Of a DNA stretch of 64,000 nt, positions 1-8,401 are shown in pieces. A program made the translations under genes and the position numbers. This DNA comes from Phycisphaerae bacterium RAS2 (GTDB lineage Bacteria > Planctomycetota > Phycisphaerae > UBA1845 > UTPLA1), in assembly GCA_007753915.1 (NCBI GenBank), contig CP036352.1, positions 1,178,001 through 1,242,000 of the forward strand, read 5' to 3'. The notes beneath the pieces are model-generated. The model made no database searches. It worked only from the letters and a program-made list of their open reading frames with translations, and was not told where the DNA came from. The first letter of the stretch is position 1. Each line of letters starts with the position of its first letter.

Positions 1-2
1 TC

Positions 3-425
3 CTCGCGACAAAGGGGCAGCACGAGTTCTTTGAGCGCGAGCGGGCATCGTTCCGCGACGTTCGCCGCGTGCCGATCAAGTTCGCCGGCTACAGCATCGC
101 CTGTAAGAAGGGACGCGATGGACGATGGCACGCATCGGTCAGAATCTCCCGTGAACATCATGCTGGCCTGAAAGCGTTGCTCGTGGAGATCGGGCTACGC
201 CGTGGAACGAAAGCTGTCGCTCACGAGTTCGCGAGGCTTCAGTACCAACCTTATGCGCCCGTCAGACGGCAGATGCTTGGAACACTTCGCGCCGTGAATC
301 GGGCGAGGCGGACGGCAGGGATGGGAATGGTGGGAGCTGATTGCCTGCCTCTGAGACGGCGGATTGAGAACCCGTTTGGTGAAGCGGTGGCTGACGCCTC
401 TTCTGTAGAGTTTGGCAATCTTTGA
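3..425 (+). CDS. C-terminal part of an unrecognised protein, cut by the window edge
   Basis: The reading frame is open from base 3, so the true start lies left of the window; an internal ATG-like start at base 69 is probably not the real one. The visible 140 residues are basic and well mixed (GYSIACKKGRDGRW near the start, YAPVRRQMLGTLRAVNRARR further on, LRRRIENPFG near the end), which looks like genuine coding sequence. I do not recognise the family. The next gene follows after 43 bases on the same strand. Because the neighbouring DNA is decayed, this gene may also be a remnant. Confidence 0.5.
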   Translation, partial: LATKGQHEFFERERASFRDVRRVPIKFAGYSIACKKGRDGRWHASVRISREHHAGLKALLVEIGLRRGTKAVAHEFARLQYQPYAPVRRQMLGTLRAVNRARRTAGMGMVGADCLPLRRRIENPFGEAVADASSVEFGNL

Positions 426-468
426 CAGACCTGTGCCCTGACAATAACCTTTTGCTGGTCTAATTGAT

Positions 469-1476
469 GTGGAGCGTTTTGACGTGCCCAAGGCCAGCCC
501 GAAACCAGTTCGACTCAACGATTTCTTGACCGTCAGCCTAGCGGCGGAGTTTCTTGGCGTCTCTCCATCGACTCTCCGAAACTGGGACCGGGGCGGCAAG
601 CTGCGGGCGATTCGTCATCCGGTGATCGCCGCAGCGGACGAGTTTCAGGATCTAAACGCCATCGGTAGCAATGCGGCTGTCGATTGGCTTCGATCCGTTG
701 TTGCGCCAACATCGCTGAACCAGAATCACCGAACAACTTGCGCTGACTTACTGGCAAGTGCCGCTGACCTGCGGGAAGGACGACCGCTTCCGAGTCGAGA
801 CCGTTGCAAGATTCTGTCAGCGGCAAACCCGAATGCGGCTGCTGGGATAATTGCCTGCAATCTGGTGTGGTTCGGGATTGCGGGTACCGTGGTGTTAACA
901 CCGACCGGGCCAGACAGCTCCGCCTTCGTCAAAAAAGTAATCGCGAGACAACAGGCGAAGTCGATCAAGTCGACCGCGCTCAAAGGGGCAGAAGTCGGTC
1001 CCTTTCGTATCGACTGGGAGTCCCATGCGTCGCTCGACGCCTCTCGGCTTGTGGAGTGTCTCAACCTTCAGGCTGGTGCTACTGACGTAGACACCCGCAC
1101 TCTGTGCGTTCCCCAGTCTGTTCGTGGCGGCCGCTCACTCCAAGAGTGGGTTGATCGCCAAAGACGAGTCCTTGGGCGCGATCGCATTCCGGTGCAGGTA
1201 CTCCAAGTGGAAGCGTCGAGGGTGTGCCAGCAGCTCCGTGCAATGCGACCGACGAGCGAAGATCGCCTTGTATCGATGACACTTCATCAAGCGAAAAACA
1301 GGGAGTTCGACCGGGTGATCGTATTGTGGCCGTACGAGATATCGGGAGCGCCGGAGAAGCTTCGTCGTCTGCTCTACAATGGAATTACACGTGCGCGCCA
1401 GCGGGCGATAATCGTCGTACAGAATCCACCCACAAGCAACCCGAGTCGCCTCACGGTTGCTCCGTTCGCGGTGTGA
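469..1476 (+). CDS. Chimeric ORF: MerR-type HTH joined to the C-terminal half of a UvrD-like helicase
   Basis: The 335-residue ORF starts at GTG. Residues 20-51 are a MerR/excisionase-type helix-turn-helix (SLAAEFLGVSPSTLRNW, then GKLRAIRHP). In MerR proteins this is normally followed by a wing with a 'GYRxY' segment. Here the sequence switches at residue 51-52 to a superfamily I helicase: motif II DEFQDLN (57-63), motif V TLHQAKNREFD (about 270-280) and motif VI YNGITRAR (about 303-310). The Walker A motif and the rest of the N-terminal ATPase lobe are missing, so ATP hydrolysis is not expected. The simplest reading is a deletion that fused two genes near base 622. A functional DNA-binding adaptor is possible but less likely. 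Confidence 0.7.
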   Translation: MERFDVPKASPKPVRLNDFLTVSLAAEFLGVSPSTLRNWDRGGKLRAIRHPVIAAADEFQDLNAIGSNAAVDWLRSVVAPTSLNQNHRTTCADLLASAADLREGRPLPSRDRCKILSAANPNAAAGIIACNLVWFGIAGTVVLTPTGPDSSAFVKKVIARQQAKSIKSTALKGAEVGPFRIDWESHASLDASRLVECLNLQAGATDVDTRTLCVPQSVRGGRSLQEWVDRQRRVLGRDRIPVQVLQVEASRVCQQLRAMRPTSEDRLVSMTLHQAKNREFDRVIVLWPYEISGAPEKLRRLLYNGITRARQRAIIVVQNPPTSNPSRLTVAPFAV

Positions 1477-1628
1477 CTTACTGACTTAAGAAGTGCTTCA
1501 GGCTACATTAATCGATGCGGAAACCGCACGAAAAGCGGCCGACAAGCTTGATCTCCTTCTTGCAGGTCAGGGCTGTAATGACGGGTTCGTACATGAATGA
1601 AAACTGAAACCGGCCGAAGGAGATTGGT

Positions 1629-1979
1629 CTATTCTGCCGTCCCCGGCACTGTCGCGACTTTGGCACGGAATAGTTGCACTGCCTCTCGGCGTTCCTAGTC
1701 CGTCAAGCCAGCAGCGTCAAGCAAACGGTTCCAGTTGTTTCGCATGTCGGTCAGGCTTTGCACCCCGTCGAAGCCGACGGCGCCTGCCTTGCGGATGTAC
1801 ACGAGGTCTTCGGTTTCGCTCACTTTGATCTCGGCGATTGGTGGATCAGTCCATGATTCCCCGAAAACGTAGGCGACGATCGCCGCCATAAACGGCGACA
1901 TCTCGGTGAATCTTTTGGGGTGCAACTTCTCAACGAGCGTCGGCATCGATTCCAGCCATTCGGTGAAACGGTCGCGTGA
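1629..1979 (-). pseudogene. Remnant of a conserved hypothetical gene with an in-frame amber codon
   Basis: On the minus strand the frame from 1979 reads as good protein (FTEWLESMPTLVEKLHP, ESWTDPPIAEIKV, NNWNRLLDAAGLTD). It then meets TAG at 1697-1695 and continues in the same frame as ERREAVQLFRAKVATVPGTAE to a second TAG at 1631-1629. The text across the amber codon is so protein-like that the TAG is most simply a mutated GAG. A TGA at 1982-1980 closes the frame upstream and no start codon precedes FTEWLES, so the 5' part is lost. An 83-residue internal ORF from the ATG at 1946 could still be translated. The function of the intact family is unknown to me. Confidence 0.55.
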
Positions 1980-2227
1980 TCAATGCTACGGTCGGGTTGA
2001 CCGTATCTCGCACACATTCTAACCGCGAGTCGAACCCTTGAAATCTTCACCCCACTCACATCGGAGCCGGGGCATCCAATCTCGCCTTACAGCACACACG
2101 GATGCGGTCGCAGCATAACAGGGTAGCCGGAAACACGAGGGTCGTGGTTCTCCGGTGTTCGGCACTGGGGCTTTTGTCAGTCGATGGCCAAAGCCCGAGT
2201 GCCCGGTGGTGTTTTTCAGGTTCAACA

Positions 2228-2257
2228 CGGTCCTTCGGGACCGAGAGGAGGTTTTTC
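2228..2257 (+). promoter_or_regulatory. UUCG hairpin followed by a strong ribosome binding site
   Basis: Bases 2228-2233 and 2238-2243 form a perfect 6-bp stem closed by a TTCG tetraloop. AGAGGAGG follows at once (2244-2251), seven bases before the ATG at 2258. The hairpin could stabilise the mRNA or modulate access to the Shine-Dalgarno site. The site decides the start of the following gene. Confidence 0.55.
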
Positions 2258-3400
2258 ATGCAAAACTTGACGCTTGCGAGTGCGGAGCTTTTCCGGCGTG
2301 CGCCGGATGAGTGTTTCGCGACGTTTGACGAGTTGTGGCGGAATTGTCAGGAGGCAAAGGCCCGGTCCGTCGAGCGGTGGCATCCGCCGGACGAGATTCA
2401 ACTCGACGTGGGAGCTGGCGGACTCGGGCTATCGCTTGGCGAGGTCGGTACGTTTGGTCTGAACGACTGGAGCTTTTCGCAGCTCTGCTCGTTGGCCGGA
2501 GTCAGCAAGGACACGGTGAACAAGCTGTCGTCGTCCACGGCGAGCGAGGTCTTCAAGGAGACCCTGCCCGGCGGCACCAAGCCGCTTCAGGTGATGACGA
2601 CGGAGAGCAATTCGGACCCGCTTGTTCGCTCGATTCACGGCGTCAGCTACACGCGGTTGTTCGACGCGGATCTGCTCTCGATGGTGCGGGAGTTCGCTAC
2701 GGACTTCCAGCCGCCGCAAGAGGCGAGATTCGCACCCGGCGTACAGCCGACGGGTGACGGAACGCCGACAACGGACAGGACGGAACGCACCGATGACTCG
2801 CCGCCCTGGGAAGGGTCTGAGCAACCGCGAACACGCGGCGGCACGGGCCTGTACCGGGGGGAGCAGGACATGTTTGTGTTCCTAATCGATCCACTCGGCT
2901 GGACGGAGATCGGCGGGGAAGCCTTCGCTCCGGGATTCTTTCTGTGGAACTCGGAAGTGGGCAAGCGGTCGATCGGCGTGCAGACGTTCTGGTTTCAGGC
3001 GGTGTGTCAGAATCACATTGTTTGGGACGCCGTCGAGGTCGTGGAGTTCAGCCGCAAGCATACGGCGAACGTCCATGAGTCATTCAGCGAGATTCGTCGA
3101 ATCATCGAGCGTCTGGTTGCAAGGCGCGACGAACGCCGCGATGGGTTCTCCCGCGTGATCGGCAAGGCGATGGCGACAACGCTCGGCGAAAGCAGCGATC
3201 AGGTGCTGAAACTGCTATCCGGTCGGGGCATCACCCGTTCGGTGGCAAAAGAAGCGCTCAAGATCGCCCAAGAAAGAGGTCGGTTCACGGTGTTCTCGGT
3301 TGTCGATGCGCTCACGCGGCTCAACGGCCGGATGAAGCACGTCGGCGAACGCACGGATGCGGATGTGAAGGCGGCCTCGCTGCTCGCGATGGCTGTCTAG
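2258..3400 (+). CDS. DUF932 (phage/plasmid-like) protein
   Basis: This 380-residue protein resembles the DUF932 family found on plasmids, phages and integrative elements, whose biochemical role is not established. Supporting segments are an N-terminal SFSQLCSLAGVSKDTVNKL helical part, SIHGVSYTRLFDADLLSMV, a variable Thr/Asp-rich loop (about residues 160-200), then DMFVFLIDPLGWTEIGG, LWNSEVGKRSIGVQTFWFQ and CQNHIVWDAVEV, which is the typical DUF932 core. The frame is open further upstream, but the AGAGGAGG site fixes the start at 2258. The large methyltransferase-helicase gene follows 168 bases downstream on the same strand, a pairing common on mobile elements, so a joint role in establishment or anti-restriction is inferred. 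Confidence 0.8.
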   Translation: MQNLTLASAELFRRAPDECFATFDELWRNCQEAKARSVERWHPPDEIQLDVGAGGLGLSLGEVGTFGLNDWSFSQLCSLAGVSKDTVNKLSSSTASEVFKETLPGGTKPLQVMTTESNSDPLVRSIHGVSYTRLFDADLLSMVREFATDFQPPQEARFAPGVQPTGDGTPTTDRTERTDDSPPWEGSEQPRTRGGTGLYRGEQDMFVFLIDPLGWTEIGGEAFAPGFFLWNSEVGKRSIGVQTFWFQAVCQNHIVWDAVEVVEFSRKHTANVHESFSEIRRIIERLVARRDERRDGFSRVIGKAMATTLGESSDQVLKLLSGRGITRSVAKEALKIAQERGRFTVFSVVDALTRLNGRMKHVGERTDADVKAASLLAMAV

Positions 3401-3407
3401 GTTTCAA

Positions 3408-3480
3408 TCGGTGACGTTCACCGATGAACGGTTTGAGGCTCAAACACCACCGGGCCTCACCTTTCCTGGGGAAGCCCGGT
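3408..3480 (+). other. Three successive hairpins in the DUF932 to helicase gap
   Basis: Three inverted repeats follow the DUF932 stop: 3408-3414 with 3418-3424 (7 bp, 3-base loop), 3431-3437 with 3439-3445 (7 bp, tight) and 3449-3455 with 3474-3480 (7 bp, 18-base loop). None has a T-run, so they are not clear terminators. They may be processing or attenuation structures. Confidence 0.4.
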
Positions 3481-3568
3481 ATCGCGGTCGGCTCGATCTG
3501 ATGGCACAGATTCTCTCAAGCTCGCCATAACGCGTGTAAAGCCTAGAGGTGTCATTTTTTGAGGACAT

Positions 3569-6500
3569 TTGGACAAATACATTCAGCAGCAATTCGACTG
3601 GTCCATTACAGCTGAACACGCCCGGCCGATCGAACCGTTTGAACAGGCTTCAATCCGCGCGGACGTGTTGGTCCCTCGTCGACCGGAGCCTGACGGGTCG
3701 GGGCGACCCGTGTCGGCGTCGGACTTCGCCTTGTGCTTCGCAGCGGTGTTGCAGGTTCAGCCAGAGACCCGGTTTGACAATCACTCCGTGGCAGAATTCG
3801 CCCGTGAGATGTTTGGACATGCAGCCGGACACGCCCGCGACGCGTACGACGCTGCGGAAACCGGCATGAATATCTACCTTCGCCGCATCGGCCCTGACCT
3901 CACCGATTTTGCAGCGGCCACAAGGACGCTGCTTGCGTTGCAGGAGCGTATGCCTCGTCAGACACGACGCGACGAAAAACAAATCGAATTGCAGCAATTC
4001 AGCACCCCGCCGGCCGAAGCCCTGCTAGTTGTGAAAACTGCGGGGTTGCGCGATGGGATGCTAGTTCTGGAGCCCAGCGCGGGGACCGGCAACATCGCGG
4101 TCCTGGCCCGTCTGACCGGCGCCGACGTGGACACCAACGAGATCGACACGCGTCGTCGCACTCTCCTCGAACTTCAAGAGTTCGCAGCAACGGCGTTCGA
4201 TGCCGAGCGACTCGACAACCTCTTGCCCGACGGCCGGCTCTATGACGCAATCGTGATGAATCCTCCGTTTTCGGCAACTGGGGGTCGCGTACGCGGGCAC
4301 AGCACCGATTTCGGCGCTCGGCACATCGAACAGGCACTGCTCCGGCTCAAGCCTGGCGGACGACTGGTCGGCATCGTTGGACGGGGCATGGCCCTCGACC
4401 GTCCGAAATTTCGTGCGTGGTGGGCGGATATCGAGGGACGATTCCGTGTACGCGCGAACGTCGGACTCGACGGAAATGTGTACGCCAGATTCGGCACGAC
4501 GTTCGACCATCAAATCATCGTAATTGACCATGACGGGGCGACAACAGACGAATCAGACATCATCAGGGGAACAAAGCTTTCGTTGGAGGAGGCGTATGAA
4601 CAACTCAAAGATCTATCTCAGGAGGACATCCGTGGGCGAATTCGCGAACGCAATCAGACAACAGGCCCGGAGCGTGCTGCGGAACACATTTCAGCGCGAG
4701 ACGGAGAAAGAGACGGACCCGGTGATCGAACTGATTGCGTGCCTTCTGGAGGACGGGGCGGGCGGGATTGCGTTACCGACCGAGACGCCGGTGACAACGG
4801 AGCAGTGGTTTGCCTGGAATCGAATGGTGACGACAGGACCGAAGGCGTTGACGCGGATAATCATGCGGGAACTGGAGCGGGAGCGACCTCAACTTCCAGT
4901 CAAGCCAGAAGCGATGCGAGCGTGGGCAGCCCTGTTGTTGCGGAGCACGCTCGACCGGCTGGGGATGCTATAGGCCAACTGGACTCCGGTGTCACATCGC
5001 AGGCGTTGAGAATCGAAGAGGGGACGGTCTTTGCTGAGTATCGCGTGCAGCGAGCGATAGTTCGGGGGACACAGCCGCATCCGGCAAACGTGGTCGAGTC
5101 GACTGCGATGGCATCCGTCGAGCCGCCGGATGTGACCTACAAGCATCACGTGCCGGCCGAAATCATCGTTGAGGGCCGCATCTCTGACATTCAGCTTGAA
5201 GATGTCATCTACGCGGGACAGGCTGTCGAGTTCCTGCTTCCCAACGGATCACGGAAAGGACAATGGAATGGTGACGGTACAGGCATTGGGAAAGGCCGAG
5301 AGATTTACGCGTTCATCTACGACCAGTTCAAACAGGGGCGATGCAAGCACGTTCACATCTCGGCGTCGCACCAATTGTGCGCAGACGCTGAACGCGATCG
5401 CGACGCGGTCGGTGTGCCGTTGCGAATTGTCCATCAAGCCCTGTTCAAGCCGATCACCCCAATTCTGACGGAGACGGGCATCCTATTCACCACTTACACC
5501 ATGCTGAGCACGGATTTCGATGGCGAACGACAGCGGTTCAAGCAACTCACCGAATGGCTCGGGGAGGACTTCGAGGGCGTCATCGCCTTCGACGAAGCAC
5601 ACCTGATGAAGAACGCCGCGGCCACGCCGCATGGCGGCAAGGCGACCGTGGACGAAGGGACGCTTCGCGGGAACATGGGTATCGCGCTCCAGCGGATGTT
5701 CCCGCAGGCTCGCGTTCGCTACTTCAGTGCGACCGGAGCAACGGAAGCCCGGCACATGGCGCCCTATGAGCGGCTGGGCCTCTGGGGAGACGGAGCGCCC
5801 TTCGCCGATTTCTCGGCTTTCCTGGTAGCGATGGAGCGGGGCGGCGTCGCGGCTATGGAAATGCTCTGCCGCGACCTCAAGTCGGTCGGCACCTACCTGT
5901 CGCGCACGATCAGCTACGGACCGACCCGCCTGCCAGACGGAAGCATCGTGCCAGAAAGCGCTGTCGAATACGAACCGCTGCTTCACCGAATCACAGACGC
6001 AGAGCAGCAGCAATACGACGAAATCGCCGACCTGTGGTCAGAGCTGCTGGTGGCGTTCGAGACGGCGGAGAGCAACGCTTGCCAGAAACGAAACGGCGGC
6101 CGCTACGCTCAGTTCTATTCGGCGCAGCAACGGTTCTTCCTGCAACTGATGATGGCGTACTCACTTCCCGACGTGATACCCGCGATAGCCGCCGACCTTG
6201 CTCAGGGCAGGTCCGTCGTAGTGAGTCTGTTCAATACCGGCGAGGCTCAAGCCGACCGAAAGGTGCGAGATGCGCGAGCGCAGGGCGTCGAGCTGAGCGA
6301 ATTGGACGCGACGCCCCGCGAGATGATCGTGCAGCTCATCGAGAAGCAGTTTCCCATCTACCAGTACCGAGAGGAGACCGACCCGGTGACCGGCAACGTC
6401 ATCTCCGTCCGCGTACTCGATGCCGCGGGCAATCCCGAAATCAACCGCGAGAACCAACGACGCCAGCAAGCACTACTGGACAAGGTCGCGGATATCGACT

Positions 6501-8170
6501 TCCCGCAAAATCCGTTGGATGCCCTGGTGTCGCGGTTCGGCATCGGCAACGTGGCTGAGATCAGCGGCCGGACGCACCGCTGGGAGAATGGGAAGTACGT
6601 GCGGCGAAAGATCCGGGGCGTGAGCCGCCGACAGTTGAACGAGTACGAAACGCGGCTGTTCCAGAGCGGCTCCAAGCGTCTCGCGGTCCTGTCCGGCGCC
6701 GGGTCCACGGGTATCAGTGTCCACGCCGACACGATGGCACGGAATCAACAGCGGCGAGTCTTCTACGCCTTTCAGCTTTCATGGTCGGCAGACCAGCAGA
6801 TGCAGGCGTTCGGCCGTGTGCATCGTTCAAATCAGACCTCGGCGCCCGTCATCCGACTGTCGCTCCTCGATCTGGCCGGACAGAAACGTCTGGTCAATGC
6901 GGTGTCGAAGCGGTTGGCGGCGCTGGGTGCGCTCACCAAGGGCGAACGGCACTCGCTCTCGGGTGAATTGTTCAGACCGGAGGATGTCACAGATTCCTAC
7001 GGCAAAGCTGCACTCGCCCGGCTCTATCGCGGTGTGCAGTTGAACGAGCACGTGGGTGTCGGGTTGGGCCTCCGCGATTTGGAGCGGATGGGTGTACTGA
7101 ACAAGGAAAAGACGGCCGTCCGCGACAGCTTCATGAGCAACGTCGAGCAATTTCTGAATCGCATCATGGTGCTGCACGTGAAGAAGCAGAACCGAATCTT
7201 CGAGCTGTTCTATGAACGCTACGTAGAGGCGGTCGAATTCGCCAAGCGGACCGGGGCCTTCGATTTCGGGGTCGAGGAGATTCGCGCTCGCAATCTGCAA
7301 AGCATCGCCGAGCCGCAGACGCTTTTCATCGACACCGCCTCCGGCGCCCGGACCATGCTGCATGAATTGGAGGGGGAAATTGACGTCGACCGGCAAACCT
7401 TTGCCGACGCAGGATGGGGCTACGCGAAGGAGGGCTTCTATCGGAACAACCGCAGCGGCCGAATCTACGGAGTATCGCCACACATGGACACGCATCCCAA
7501 CGAAGTGCTCCTGACGGCGGTGAAGGGGCCTCGTCACGGTGTGGAGCGTTACGAACTCGCTGAAAAATACGAACTCGTTGACCGGGAAGCGGCTCGCGCG
7601 TGGTGGGACGCCGAGTATGCGAAAACGCCGGCGACGGAGCCGAAACGGTTTCACATCTTGAGCGGCGCCATCTTTCCGATCTACGACAAGATCATGGGTT
7701 CCTCGGGTATCCAGAGCGTGAAGATTGCCCGGGCGATTCTGGCGGATGGCCGCGCATTGGTGGGCCTGAACCTCAGCCCGTCCGATGTGCCGAGCGTCAA
7801 GCAACGGCTCGGAATTGGGACGCCGCTCGCGGAGGCCTCCCCCGCCGAAATCCTCGATCTGCTGGTTGGCGGCGCTGTTATCGAGCTGGACAACGGATGG
7901 CGGCTCACCATGGCGCGGATCAGCGGGGACAAAGTGGTTGAATTAGTGCTCGACGGTGTGCCAGCCAACCGCGAGGAACTCCGGCGCTACGGCCTTGCCG
8001 AAGAGATCATCCATCACAAGCGACGGTGGTTTGTTGTGTTGGATGACGCTGCAGAGTTACTGCCGGGGCTCCTTGGGCGTCGCAGACCGGTCCGCGATTT
8101 GACAGCAACGGACGCGACCGATGGTGGTGAGACCGGCTCGAAAGGCCCCTCTCAAACAGAGTTTGATTAG
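3569..8170 (+). CDS. DarB-like fusion of N6-adenine methyltransferase and Strawberry-notch helicase
   Basis: The protein has 1533 residues from a TTG start preceded by GAGGAC. An N6-adenine methyltransferase-like domain comes first, with the AdoMet motif LEPSAGTGN (about 166-174) and catalytic NPPF (about 230-233). A long Gly/Asp/Arg-rich linker follows (about 343-475). The Strawberry-notch type helicase then has Walker A GDGTGIGKGR (568-577), DEAH (675-678), motif V SGAGSTGISVHAD (about 1043) and motif VI QAFGRVHRSNQT (about 1080). Phage P1 DarB, which is packaged with DNA and protects it from type I restriction, has this methyltransferase-plus-helicase layout. An anti-restriction role during transfer is therefore inferred. 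The linker coincides with a nested ORF in another frame at 4596-4973. Confidence 0.85.
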   Translation: MDKYIQQQFDWSITAEHARPIEPFEQASIRADVLVPRRPEPDGSGRPVSASDFALCFAAVLQVQPETRFDNHSVAEFAREMFGHAAGHARDAYDAAETGMNIYLRRIGPDLTDFAAATRTLLALQERMPRQTRRDEKQIELQQFSTPPAEALLVVKTAGLRDGMLVLEPSAGTGNIAVLARLTGADVDTNEIDTRRRTLLELQEFAATAFDAERLDNLLPDGRLYDAIVMNPPFSATGGRVRGHSTDFGARHIEQALLRLKPGGRLVGIVGRGMALDRPKFRAWWADIEGRFRVRANVGLDGNVYARFGTTFDHQIIVIDHDGATTDESDIIRGTKLSLEEAYEQLKDLSQEDIRGRIRERNQTTGPERAAEHISARDGERDGPGDRTDCVPSGGRGGRDCVTDRDAGDNGAVVCLESNGDDRTEGVDADNHAGTGAGATSTSSQARSDASVGSPVVAEHARPAGDAIGQLDSGVTSQALRIEEGTVFAEYRVQRAIVRGTQPHPANVVESTAMASVEPPDVTYKHHVPAEIIVEGRISDIQLEDVIYAGQAVEFLLPNGSRKGQWNGDGTGIGKGREIYAFIYDQFKQGRCKHVHISASHQLCADAERDRDAVGVPLRIVHQALFKPITPILTETGILFTTYTMLSTDFDGERQRFKQLTEWLGEDFEGVIAFDEAHLMKNAAATPHGGKATVDEGTLRGNMGIALQRMFPQARVRYFSATGATEARHMAPYERLGLWGDGAPFADFSAFLVAMERGGVAAMEMLCRDLKSVGTYLSRTISYGPTRLPDGSIVPESAVEYEPLLHRITDAEQQQYDEIADLWSELLVAFETAESNACQKRNGGRYAQFYSAQQRFFLQLMMAYSLPDVIPAIAADLAQGRSVVVSLFNTGEAQADRKVRDARAQGVELSELDATPREMIVQLIEKQFPIYQYREETDPVTGNVISVRVLDAAGNPEINRENQRRQQALLDKVADIDFPQNPLDALVSRFGIGNVAEISGRTHRWENGKYVRRKIRGVSRRQLNEYETRLFQSGSKRLAVLSGAGSTGISVHADTMARNQQRRVFYAFQLSWSADQQMQAFGRVHRSNQTSAPVIRLSLLDLAGQKRLVNAVSKRLAALGALTKGERHSLSGELFRPEDVTDSYGKAALARLYRGVQLNEHVGVGLGLRDLERMGVLNKEKTAVRDSFMSNVEQFLNRIMVLHVKKQNRIFELFYERYVEAVEFAKRTGAFDFGVEEIRARNLQSIAEPQTLFIDTASGARTMLHELEGEIDVDRQTFADAGWGYAKEGFYRNNRSGRIYGVSPHMDTHPNEVLLTAVKGPRHGVERYELAEKYELVDREAARAWWDAEYAKTPATEPKRFHILSGAIFPIYDKIMGSSGIQSVKIARAILADGRALVGLNLSPSDVPSVKQRLGIGTPLAEASPAEILDLLVGGAVIELDNGWRLTMARISGDKVVELVLDGVPANREELRRYGLAEEIIHHKRRWFVVLDDAAELLPGLLGRRRPVRDLTATDATDGGETGSKGPSQTEFD
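4596..4973 (+). CDS. Small ORF nested out of frame inside the methyltransferase-helicase linker
   Basis: This 125-residue ORF lies wholly inside the 3569-8170 gene, in the frame one base downstream. Its ATG is preceded by GGAGGAGG at 4-5 bases, a better ribosome site than that of the host gene. Its translation looks like a folded protein (VGEFANAIRQQARSVL, TDPVIELIACLLEDGAGG, ALTRIIMRELERERPQLPV, AWAALLLRSTLDRLGML). Over the same stretch the host frame gives a low-complexity Gly/Asp/Arg/Thr run between its two enzymatic domains. This pattern suggests a real overprinted gene, with the host linker merely tolerating it. I do not recognise the family. Confidence 0.6.
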   Translation: MNNSKIYLRRTSVGEFANAIRQQARSVLRNTFQRETEKETDPVIELIACLLEDGAGGIALPTETPVTTEQWFAWNRMVTTGPKALTRIIMRELERERPQLPVKPEAMRAWAALLLRSTLDRLGML

Positions 8171-8230
8171 CAAGCGCGAGTTGTGATAGGGTCGGCACAT
8201 GCCGAAATCACGTTCCCCTCCATAGACAAC

Positions 8231-8375
8231 CCCCAAACGGCGTCGTTTCGACGCCGCTTGCGGGCAAATAGCTTTGGCGGTCGGCCCAGCCGGTCCTGAA
8301 CGCGCATTTCCTCAACCTATGATGTCGGAAGCGGCGTTGACCAAACGGCAGGCGCAGAGCTATTTGTCCGCGAGC
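8231..8375. repeat. Symmetrical inverted and direct repeats beside the second recombinase
   Basis: The 230-base gap before the recombinase gene contains a tight hairpin (8238-8245 with 8249-8256, 8 bp, TTT loop). It also has a 14-base inverted pair (8260-8273 and 8358-8371, one mismatch) and a 9-base direct repeat CCAAACGGC at 8233 and 8341. No gene is evident here. The location just past the recombinase stop makes an attachment or crossover region plausible, but that is inference. Confidence 0.45.
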
Positions 8376-8401
8376 GTTTCGTTCGCTACGAGCCTCCAAA
8401 T

